Below are positions 1 to 6,314 of a stretch of DNA of 64,000 nucleotides, piece after piece (the stretch's first letter is position 1; each line of letters begins with the position of its first letter). The stretch covers positions 496,001 to 560,000 of the forward strand of contig NZ_LT629743.1 of assembly GCF_900105095.1 (NCBI RefSeq), written 5' to 3'. A program made the position numbers and the translations under genes. The notes beneath the pieces are model-generated. The model saw nothing but the letters and a program-made list of their open reading frames with translations, searched no databases and was not told where the DNA came from. Source of the stretch: Erythrobacter sp. HL-111. Lineage in GTDB: Bacteria > Pseudomonadota > Alphaproteobacteria > Sphingomonadales > Sphingomonadaceae.

Positions 1-63
1 GTAGAAGAGCACGCGCAGCCGCGCTGTCCGATTGCCCTGCGGCGCATTGCCCGTCCGTCCCAT
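1..63 (-). CDS. Possible 5' end of an unidentified gene (partial)
   Basis: An ATG on the minus strand at 63-61 opens a frame with no stop through to the window edge, giving 21 residues that begin MGRTGNAPQGNRTARL and end RVLFY. The ribosome-binding site is weak. Nothing in so short a fragment identifies a family. It would be the next gene downstream of the metallopeptidase on the same strand. The 154 bases between them (64-217) show GC-rich sequence and no other recognisable feature. Low confidence that this is a real start. Confidence 0.3.
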   Translation of the reverse strand, partial: MGRTGNAPQGNRTARLRVLFY

Positions 64-217
64 CGCCCTGTCGTCCCGCGAAATTGAAGCCGCCGTGGGC
101 GATGCAAGTCGCCTGCCAAACCGGCGGGAGCGGGCGGGACAACGCCAAGGGGCGGGAGGAGGGCGGCGCGGTCCTGCCGGTGCGCCCGGCATGGTTTTGC
201 CGCCCGGACGCGCGGCG

Positions 218-613
218 TCAGTCCTCCGCCGCGTCCTCGAGGGCGTGCATGTCCTCGTCCGAAAAGCCGAAATGGTGCCCCGCTTCGTGGATCACGACAT
301 GGCGCACCAGCGCTTCGAAACCGACCCCGGTCTCCTCCATCTCGCGTAGCAGCGGCTGGCGGAAGAGGCTGATCGCGGGCGGCATCCGCGGTTCGTCCCA
401 CAGCGACTGTTCGGGCAGGGGCACGCCTTCGTAAAGCCCGGTCAGGTCCCAGCGATCCGAGATCCCGACCGAAGCGAGCTGTTCGGCGGTGGCGAATTCC
501 TCGATCCGCAGCACCACGTCGGCGAGGTGCCGGCGGAATTCGTCGGGCAGGCGCGCGATCGTCGCGAGCGCGGCGCGTTCGAATTCGGCGGGCGAGGGAA
601 CTGTCGGCACCAA
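218..613 (-). CDS. Zincin-like metallopeptidase family protein
   Basis: A small protein of about 131 residues whose only strong motif is HEAGHHFG at residues 109-116, followed by FSDEDM. That HExxH helix with a second His and the trailing GxSD is typical of the small minimal zincins (family PF06262); the two His and the Glu would bind zinc and polarise water. No signal peptide is visible, so it is probably cytoplasmic; its substrate is unknown. The start is uncertain: the reading frame opens with TTG at 613-611 directly followed by GTG at 610-608, and neither has a convincing ribosome-binding site. It is divergent from folE. Confidence 0.8.
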   Translation of the reverse strand: MVPTVPSPAEFERAALATIARLPDEFRRHLADVVLRIEEFATAEQLASVGISDRWDLTGLYEGVPLPEQSLWDEPRMPPAISLFRQPLLREMEETGVGFEALVRHVVIHEAGHHFGFSDEDMHALEDAAED

Positions 614-839
614 AACGGGTTCTTACCAACCAATGTCAATATTGGGCGGTGCATTCCGCCCTGCCCTGTCTATATACGGAAGGCGGGATGGGGATTCAGC
701 CGTTGCCTCGGAAAATTTTCGCGCCCCTGCGGCGCGCCGCGCGGCCCCGCCGGGCGACCCGGATTTGCCCGCCCGCTGCATCCGCTCCGTGGCTGGAGCC
801 GTAACAGTTTCGTTCCCCGCAATGGAAAGACCGCCATTC

Positions 840-1460
840 ATGAACTGCCTCGATCACGATTCCGACGATTTCGACCCAGACAATCCGCTCAACAAGCCCG
901 AGGTGCCCGAGGACGTGCAGGAGGCGATCCGCACGCTGATCCGCTGGGCGGGGGACGATCCGGCGCGCGAAGGACTGCTCGACACGCCCAAGCGGGTGGG
1001 CCGGGCATGGCTCGAATACTGCCGCGGCTATGGCGAGGATCCGGCGATCCATCTCGCCCGCGTGTTCGAGGAAGTGGGCGGCTATGACGAGATCGTGCTG
1101 CTGAAGGACATCCCCTTCCAGTCGGCCTGCGAGCATCACATGGCCCCCATCACCGGCAAGGCGCACATCGCCTACCTGCCGGACAGGCGCGTTGTCGGCA
1201 TCTCCAAGCTCGCGCGCGTCCTTCACGGCTTCGCCAACCGTCTGCAGGTGCAGGAACGGCTCACCGCGGAGGTCGCGCAGTGCATCTGGGACAATCTCGA
1301 ACCGCAGGGCGTCGCGGTCGTGATCGAGGCGCAGCACGGCTGCATGACCGGGCGCGGAGTAAGGACCCACGGGGTCGAAATGGTGACGAGCCGGATGCTC
1401 GGCTGCTTTCTCGAGGACCCGCGCAGCCGCAAGGAAGTGATGAGCCTGATGGGCTACTGA
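840..1460 (+). CDS. folE: GTP cyclohydrolase I
   Basis: Converts GTP to 7,8-dihydroneopterin triphosphate, the first step of tetrahydrofolate synthesis. The 206-residue protein carries the zinc-site motif SACEHHMAPITGKAH (Cys97, His99 or His100) and the second zinc and active-site block HGCMTGRGVRTHGVEMVTSR with Cys168, both intact. I chose ATG 840 because GGAAAGA lies nine bases upstream; an in-frame ATG at 822 has no ribosome-binding site. An N-terminal acidic stretch (DHDSDDFDPD) precedes the fold. It is transcribed alone and ends at a strong hairpin shared with the convergent OmpA-family gene. Upstream, 614-839, GGGCGG-N6-CCGCCC at about 645-662 could form a small hairpin. Confidence 0.96.
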   Translation: MNCLDHDSDDFDPDNPLNKPEVPEDVQEAIRTLIRWAGDDPAREGLLDTPKRVGRAWLEYCRGYGEDPAIHLARVFEEVGGYDEIVLLKDIPFQSACEHHMAPITGKAHIAYLPDRRVVGISKLARVLHGFANRLQVQERLTAEVAQCIWDNLEPQGVAVVIEAQHGCMTGRGVRTHGVEMVTSRMLGCFLEDPRSRKEVMSLMGY

Positions 1461-1477
1461 GGGCGCACCGGCCGCAA

Positions 1478-1518
1478 CGAAAACGGGGCGGGCCGCCATG
1501 CGCGGTCCGCCCCGTTTC
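1478..1518. terminator. Bidirectional terminator between folE and the OmpA-family gene
   Basis: AAACGGGGCGG (1481-1491) pairs perfectly with CCGCCCCGTTT (1507-1517), giving an 11-bp stem with further GC pairing inside the loop. It is flanked by short A and T runs on both sides and lies between two convergent genes, so it can serve both. Confidence 0.8.
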
Positions 1519-1541
1519 GATTCATCGGCCGAAAGCGCGGA

Positions 1542-2480
1542 TCACATCCCCTCGACGCTTTTCGAGACGAGGATGTTTACGGCCACGCGGCGGTTCTGTG
1601 CGCGGCCGGCCTCGGTGCCGTTGTCGGCCGCCGGATCGGCGGTCGCCATGCCGGTGGGGGTGAGCATCCGCCACGGTTTCCACCCGCATTGCTGCTGGAG
1701 GAAATTGGTGACGCGCCCCGCCCGGCGCTCGCTCAGTTCCTGGTTGATCTCGTAGCTGCCGGTCGTGTCGGTGTAGCCGACCACGAGCAGCAGCGCGTTG
1801 TCCATCGCTTCGGCCTCGCGCGCGAAATCGCACAGCTCGCTCCGCGCGCGGCCCGACAGGTCGTACTTGCCGGTGTCGAAGTAGACGTTGGTCGTGCCCT
1901 TGACGTTGTACTGGTCGATGTTCGCGACCCGCCCGCGCAGGGCTTCGGCCACCGCCGCGTTCTCCTCGATCGCCGCGCCCTGTTCGGCGAATTGCTGGCG
2001 CGTGCCCGACTGGATCATCGAGGCGGTGCGAAGGTCGCGCGCCTTGAGATCGACCCTGCTTGCGAGCAGACGGCGGCCCCATTGCACCGTGTCGACCTTC
2101 ACCGGCAGGCCGTTGAGCAGCGCATCGGGGCCGAGCCGGTCCTTGGCGAGCCCGAGGAACCCGCCCGAGGACTTGATCTCGGTGCCGGCGCCGACCGAGA
2201 TTATCGTCTCGCTCCCGTCGGTGCTCGTGACCTGGATCGCCGAGCCGTTGCGCGCGGTGATCACGCCTTCCACGTCCGGTCCTTCGGGAAGGCCCTTTAG
2301 ATCGGATGGCGGCGAGCCGTAGACGGTCGCGAGGGTGTCGTCGCGGTCGTTGTGCGGCCCGGCCGGTGTCGCCTGCTGCGGTCCCTGCTGCGGTTCCTGC
2401 CGGGCGAAAGCTCCCGACGCGGGAAGGGCGAGCGCTCCGGCAAGCAGCGCGAGCCCGGCCCGCTTCGAAATCACACTCAT
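1542..2480 (-). CDS. OmpA-family outer-membrane/peptidoglycan-binding protein
   Basis: A 312-residue exported protein. Residues 1-26 form a signal peptide ending GAFA before RQEP. A Gln/Pro-rich linker follows, then a beta-rich segment around residues 70-150 (VEGVITARNGSAIQV), and a C-terminal OmpA-like domain from about 195. The C-terminal domain shows the hallmark YFDTGKYDLSGRA, VVGYTDTTGS and AQNRRVAV blocks that bind diaminopimelate in peptidoglycan. It probably tethers the outer membrane or a lipoprotein complex to the wall. GGAGGAAAGCG immediately upstream supports the ATG at 2480. The 295-bp gap to the divergent cytochrome c' gene must hold both promoters, but I could not assign boxes. 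Confidence 0.9.
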   Translation of the reverse strand: MSVISKRAGLALLAGALALPASGAFARQEPQQGPQQATPAGPHNDRDDTLATVYGSPPSDLKGLPEGPDVEGVITARNGSAIQVTSTDGSETIISVGAGTEIKSSGGFLGLAKDRLGPDALLNGLPVKVDTVQWGRRLLASRVDLKARDLRTASMIQSGTRQQFAEQGAAIEENAAVAEALRGRVANIDQYNVKGTTNVYFDTGKYDLSGRARSELCDFAREAEAMDNALLLVVGYTDTTGSYEINQELSERRAGRVTNFLQQQCGWKPWRMLTPTGMATADPAADNGTEAGRAQNRRVAVNILVSKSVEGM

Positions 2481-2775
2481 CGCTTTCCTCCTTCATGCGG
2501 CGCGGGCCCGTTCGCCCGGTCGGCAAAGGGGCCGCTCCGTGCGACATGCGGCCTGTGGCACCGCGTGCGATATAGGTCGGCCCGGTTGGTCGCGGCAAGC
2601 TTGCTGCCATATGAATCGCCCGGCCCGCACGGGGCCATCCTGAGCCGATGCGCGCGGCGCTTGCGGCAGGGCGAGGGGGACGCGCTGCACAAGTGAGAGT
2701 TTGCGAAGCGCCCGAAACCGTTTTAGCACTGTCTCAGGTTCGTTCACGCAGTCCCAGCCCGAGGAGTTCGTCACC

Positions 2776-3276
2776 ATGCTTCGAGACCTGTTTTCTTCAA
2801 GAATCGCCGCCGGAATCGCTCTTGCCGCCATCGCCGGCACGCTCGCCGGATGCGAGGGCGAGGGACCCGAGGCCGATACCGAGCTGAACTCGCCCGCGAT
2901 CGGGGAGCGGCAGGACAATTTCGAAGGGATCGCCGATTCCTTCAAGGCGATCCGCGGCCAGCTCGAACAGGAAAACCCGGATTTCGCGGCGATCCAGGCG
3001 AATGCCGAGGATATCAACCAGCGCGCCGGCAACATCGAACAGCATTTCGTCGAAGAGACCGCGCGCGAGGACGGTTACGACACCGAGGCGCTGGCCGCGA
3101 TCTGGGCCGAGCCCGGCGAATTCACCGCCGCGCGGCAGAAGCTTTCCGAGACGAGCGCCGCGCTGGTCGAAGCCGCGGCCAGCGGCGAGGCGGCTGCCGT
3201 GGGTGCCGCTGTCAAGGAAATGGGCGGTTCGTGCAAGAACTGCCACGACGTGTTCCGCTACGACGACGAAGCCTGA
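2776..3276 (+). CDS. Cytochrome c'-type lipoprotein
   Basis: A 166-residue protein with a lipoprotein signal (lipobox LAGC; lipidated Cys about residue 26) and a single C-terminal haem site CKNCH at residues 153-157, followed by DVFRYDD. One CxxCH close to the C terminus after a four-helix body is the layout of cytochrome c' / cytochrome c556. Such proteins bind NO or act as periplasmic electron carriers. GAGGAG ten bases upstream fixes ATG 2776 in preference to longer in-frame openings. Only four bases separate it from the next gene, a b-type cytochrome, so the two are co-transcribed and probably exchange electrons at the inner membrane. Confidence 0.88.
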   Translation: MLRDLFSSRIAAGIALAAIAGTLAGCEGEGPEADTELNSPAIGERQDNFEGIADSFKAIRGQLEQENPDFAAIQANAEDINQRAGNIEQHFVEETAREDGYDTEALAAIWAEPGEFTAARQKLSETSAALVEAAASGEAAAVGAAVKEMGGSCKNCHDVFRYDDEA

Positions 3277-3280
3277 TCCG

Positions 3281-3979
3281 ATGGACGAGCCCGCTCGCGC
3301 GGGTCCGGGCGCCCCGCCGCACCGGGTCAGGGTGTGGGACCCGGTCGTGCGCCTGTCGCACTGGAGCTTCGTGGTCCTGATCCCGGCGATGTGGTGGACG
3401 GCGGAAAATTCCGAATGGGGCTGGCACAAGCGGCTCGGCCTCGTGCTCTTCGGCATCCTTGTGCTGCGCATCGCGTGGGGCTTCCTCGGCCCGCGCACCG
3501 CGCGCTTCGCAGATTTCGTACGGGGGCCGAGCAGCGTGCTTGCCTATTTTCGGGGGAATCTGCCCGAGGGCGCGCAGCGGGTCGGGCACAATCCGGCGGG
3601 CGGGTACAGCACGCTCGCGCTGCTGCTGGTGATGCTGGCGCAGGCGTCGATGGGCCTGTTCGCGGGCGATCCCTTCGACGGGATGACGGGGCCGCTCAAT
3701 CCGCTGGTCGGAGTGATGACCGCCGATACGATCACCGACCTGCACGAGACGTTCTTCTGGGTGGTCGTCGCCTTCATCGCGCTGCACGTCGCCGCGATCC
3801 TCTTCTACGAGGCGGTGCAGCGCGAACGGCTGGTCGGCGCGATGGTGACCGGGCGGCGGCGGGTCCCGCCGGGGGGCGAGGGGATCGGGACCCTGCCGCG
3901 GGCAAGGGCGCTCGCCGCGGTGCTGATCGCGGGAGGGCTGGCGTGGTGGATCGCACAAGGCGCGCCGCCGCTTACCTGA
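3281..3979 (+). CDS. Cytochrome b561-like membrane protein
   Basis: A 232-residue integral membrane protein of the Ni/Fe-hydrogenase-type cytochrome b (b561) fold. It opens with VWDPVVRLSHW, the usual first-helix haem-ligand motif, then has helices around HKRLGLVLFGILVLRIAWG, a GGYSTLALLLVMLAQ helix and DLHETFFWVVVAFIALHVAAI with two more candidate haem His. A final hydrophobic segment (residues about 210-226) is extra. In known systems these proteins pass electrons between quinol and a periplasmic cytochrome c; its partner here is presumably the adjacent cytochrome c'. ATG 3281 follows the c' stop by four bases. Confidence 0.88.
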   Translation: MDEPARAGPGAPPHRVRVWDPVVRLSHWSFVVLIPAMWWTAENSEWGWHKRLGLVLFGILVLRIAWGFLGPRTARFADFVRGPSSVLAYFRGNLPEGAQRVGHNPAGGYSTLALLLVMLAQASMGLFAGDPFDGMTGPLNPLVGVMTADTITDLHETFFWVVVAFIALHVAAILFYEAVQRERLVGAMVTGRRRVPPGGEGIGTLPRARALAAVLIAGGLAWWIAQGAPPLT

Positions 3980-3985
3980 TGCGGG

Positions 3986-4016
3986 AAAAGGGCGCCGTCC
4001 GCGAACGGCAGCGCCC
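3986..4016 (-). terminator. Rho-independent terminator of the peroxiredoxin gene
   Basis: GGGCGCCGT (3990-3998) pairs with ACGGCAGCGCCC (4005-4016) with a small internal bulge. Read on the minus strand the stem is followed by TTTT (3989-3986), immediately downstream of the peroxiredoxin stop. Confidence 0.65.
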
Positions 4017-4038
4017 CTGTCCCGTCCCGGTCCGCCCG

Positions 4039-4518
4039 TCAGAGCTGGCCGAGCATGTGCTCCGCGCTCGAGACCTTGAAGTCGCCCGGCGCCTCGACGT
4101 TCAACTGTTCGACCACGCCGTCGTTCACCACCATCGAAAAGCGCTGGCCGCGCTTGCCCATGCCGAAGCCCGATCCGTCCATGGTGAGGCCCAGCGCCTC
4201 GACGAAATCGCCGTTGCCGTCGGCGAGCATGGTGATGTTCTCGCTCCCCGCGGACTGGTTCCAGGCCTGCATCACGAAGGCGTCGTTGACCGCGGTGCCG
4301 CAGATCTCGTCGATCCCCTTGGCCCTGAGGTCGGAAGCCTTCTCGACGAAGCCGGGCAGGTGCTTGGCCGAACAGGTCGGGGTGAAGGCCCCGGGGACCG
4401 AAAAGAGCGCGACCCGCTTGCCGGCGAAGTAGTCGGCCGCCTGGACCTGCTGCGGGCCGTCGGCCGTGGCCTTGACCAGGGTCACGTCGGGCAGTTTGTC
4501 GCCTACCGAAATCGTCAT
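4039..4518 (-). CDS. Peroxiredoxin (Prx5/AhpE-like, atypical 2-Cys or 1-Cys)
   Basis: A 159-residue thiol peroxidase that reduces hydrogen peroxide and organic hydroperoxides in the cytoplasm. The peroxidatic motif VPGAFTPTCSAKHLPGF is intact, with Cys49 as nucleophile, and the C-terminal NVEAPGDFKVSSAEHML block is typical of the Prx5 group. In that group the electron donor is commonly glutaredoxin or thioredoxin. GGGAG eight bases before ATG 4518 marks the start; a longer frame to 4584 is not supported. The gene is divergent from ahcY, with a palindromic operator in the 248-bp gap. Confidence 0.93.
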   Translation of the reverse strand: MTISVGDKLPDVTLVKATADGPQQVQAADYFAGKRVALFSVPGAFTPTCSAKHLPGFVEKASDLRAKGIDEICGTAVNDAFVMQAWNQSAGSENITMLADGNGDFVEALGLTMDGSGFGMGKRGQRFSMVVNDGVVEQLNVEAPGDFKVSSAEHMLGQL

Positions 4519-4654
4519 GGATGCACTCCCTTTGCTCGTGGATGATACGCGCTTCCGGTATAGCGGCTTCGGGGGCCGTGCCAACCGCCGCGATCGCCTG
4601 CCCGGCGCATCCGGTCGCAGGGGATTCCGGCCTGCCGCAGCCAGCCATTTTCAG

Positions 4655-4674
4655 ATATAAAGATAACTTTATAT
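4655..4674. promoter_or_regulatory. 20-bp palindromic operator upstream of ahcY (SahR-like)
   Basis: ATATAAAGATAACTTTATAT: eight perfectly complementary bases on each side of a four-base centre, AT-rich in otherwise GC-rich DNA. It abuts the -35 box of the ahcY promoter, as expected for a repressor site. ArsR-family SahR repressors that respond to S-adenosylhomocysteine bind AT-rich palindromes of this size upstream of ahcY in other proteobacteria; the assignment here is inference, and no SahR gene lies in this window. Confidence 0.65.
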
Positions 4675-4702
4675 TGCCCCTGCGCGCGGTGCCCGCTATG
4701 GG
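4674..4702 (+). promoter_or_regulatory. Candidate sigma-70 promoter of ahcY
   Basis: TTGCCC (4674-4679), a 17-bp spacer, then TATGGG (4697-4702). The -35 box overlaps the end of the palindromic operator. A transcript from about 4709 would have a leader of roughly 58 bases before ATG 4767. Confidence 0.5.
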
Positions 4703-4766
4703 CCACGCCAAGAGGGCGGAGTGAATGAACTTCGTCGACCAGAGTTCGTCCCAAGGAGATCGCTTC

Positions 4767-6194
4767 ATGGCCACCGCCACCGCCGCCACGCCTGCCGTCG
4801 AATACAGGATCAAGGACATCGGCCTTGCCCAGTACGGCCGCGACGAGATCGCGATTGCCGAGACGGAAATGCCGGGCCTGATGGCGCTGCGGGAGGAATA
4901 TGGCAGCGCGAAGCCGCTGAAGGGCGCGCGGATCACCGGCTCGCTCCACATGACGATCCAGACCGCGGTGCTGATCGAGACCCTGATCGAACTCGGCGCG
5001 GAAGTGCGCTGGGCGACCTGCAATATCTTCTCCACCCAGGACCACGCCGCCGCCGCCATGGCCGATCGCGGCGTGCCGGTGTTCGCGATCAAGGGCGAAA
5101 GCCTCGCCGATTACTGGGACTATGTCGGGCGCATCTTCGACTGGTCGACCGACGAGGACCCGGACCTTACCGCCAACATGATCCTCGACGATGGCGGCGA
5201 TGCGACCATGTTCGCGCTGTGGGGCGCGCGGATCGAGGCGGGCGAGGAAATGCCGAACCCCCAGAATGCCGAGGAAATCGAAATGCAGCGCGCCCTCAAG
5301 GCCTTCGTCAAGGCGAAGCCGGGCTATCTCACCAAGACGGTGAAGACGGTGAAGGGCGTTTCGGAAGAGACGACCACGGGCGTCATGCGGCTCTACCAGA
5401 TCGCCAAGCAGGGCAAGCTTCCCTTCCCGGCGATCAACGTCAACGATAGCGTCACCAAGTCGAAGTTCGACAACCTCTACGGCTGCAAGGAATCGCTGGT
5501 CGACGCGATCCGCCGTGCGACCGACGTGATGCTGGCCGGCAAGGTCGCCTGCGTCGCGGGCTACGGCGATGTCGGCAAGGGTTCGGCGGCCAGCCTGCGC
5601 GACGGCGGCGCCCGCGTGATGGTGACCGAGATCGACCCGATCTGCGCGCTGCAGGCGGCGATGGACGGGTTCGAGGTGGTCTCGATGGACGAGGCGGTCA
5701 AGCGCGCCGACATCTTCGTCACCGCCACCGGCAACGAGGACGTCATCACCGGCGAGCACATGAAGGCGATGAAGCACATGGCGATCGTGTGCAATATCGG
5801 CCACTTCGACAGCGAGATCCAGATCAGCGCGCTCGACAATTACGAGTGGAAGCAGATCAAGGAAGGCACCGACATGGTGACCATGCCCGATGGCAAGAGC
5901 CTGCTGGTCCTCGCCAAGGGCCGGCTCGTCAATCTCGGCTGCGCCACCGGCCACCCGAGCTTCGTGATGAGCGCGAGCTTCACCAACCAGACGCTCGCCC
6001 AGATCGAGCTGTTCACCAAGTCGGACGAATACGACAACGACGTCTACGTCCTGCCCAAGCATCTCGACGAGAAGGTCGCCGCGCTCCACCTCGAAAAGCT
6101 CGGCGTGCAGCTGACCAGGCTCAGCCCGAAACAGGCCGACTACATCGGCGTGCCGGTCGAAGGCCCGTTCAAGCCGGACCACTACCGCTACTGA
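4767..6194 (+). CDS. ahcY: Adenosylhomocysteinase (S-adenosylhomocysteine hydrolase)
   Basis: Splits S-adenosylhomocysteine reversibly into adenosine and homocysteine, clearing the product of SAM-dependent methylation and feeding methionine recycling. The 475-residue protein has the substrate-domain block [14 protein letters not shown], the NAD-binding [12 protein letters not shown] loop at about residues 263-273, [15 protein letters not shown] and the C-terminal KPDHYRY tail that closes on the neighbouring subunit's NAD. AAGGAGAT six bases upstream selects ATG 4767; an in-frame ATG at 4725 lacks a ribosome-binding site. Control probably runs through the palindrome at 4655-4674. I see no SAH riboswitch. 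A strong terminator follows. Confidence 0.98.
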   Translation: MATATAATPAVEYRIKDIGLAQYGRDEIAIAETEMPGLMALREEYGSAKPLKGARITGSLHMTIQTAVLIETLIELGAEVRWATCNIFSTQDHAAAAMADRGVPVFAIKGESLADYWDYVGRIFDWSTDEDPDLTANMILDDGGDATMFALWGARIEAGEEMPNPQNAEEIEMQRALKAFVKAKPGYLTKTVKTVKGVSEETTTGVMRLYQIAKQGKLPFPAINVNDSVTKSKFDNLYGCKESLVDAIRRATDVMLAGKVACVAGYGDVGKGSAASLRDGGARVMVTEIDPICALQAAMDGFEVVSMDEAVKRADIFVTATGNEDVITGEHMKAMKHMAIVCNIGHFDSEIQISALDNYEWKQIKEGTDMVTMPDGKSLLVLAKGRLVNLGCATGHPSFVMSASFTNQTLAQIELFTKSDEYDNDVYVLPKHLDEKVAALHLEKLGVQLTRLSPKQADYIGVPVEGPFKPDHYRY

Positions 6195-6218
6195 CCGCGC
6201 GTTTGCGCCAGCGACATC

Positions 6219-6254
6219 AAAAGCCCCCGCGCAAGCCTTGCGCGGGGGCTTTTT
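6219..6254 (+). terminator. Strong rho-independent terminator after ahcY
   Basis: AAAAGCCCCCGCGCAA (6219-6234) pairs perfectly with TTGCGCGGGGGCTTTT (6238-6253) around a GCC loop, with a terminal T run. It separates ahcY from the divL operon. Confidence 0.93.
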
Positions 6255-6314
6255 CATGAGGCCTTGCGCGCCGCGCCAGTTGCATCCTGCGCGGGTGCCG
6301 CATAGCTGGCAGAC

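Noticed and set aside
32..434. Two plus-strand frames at the left edge
   Set aside because: They lie opposite the HEAGH-motif peptidase, with biased composition and no family features.
4519..4766. SAH riboswitch upstream of ahcY
   Set aside because: The leader after the likely promoter is only about 58 bases and lacks the conserved SAH riboswitch core. The palindrome is a better explanation of control.
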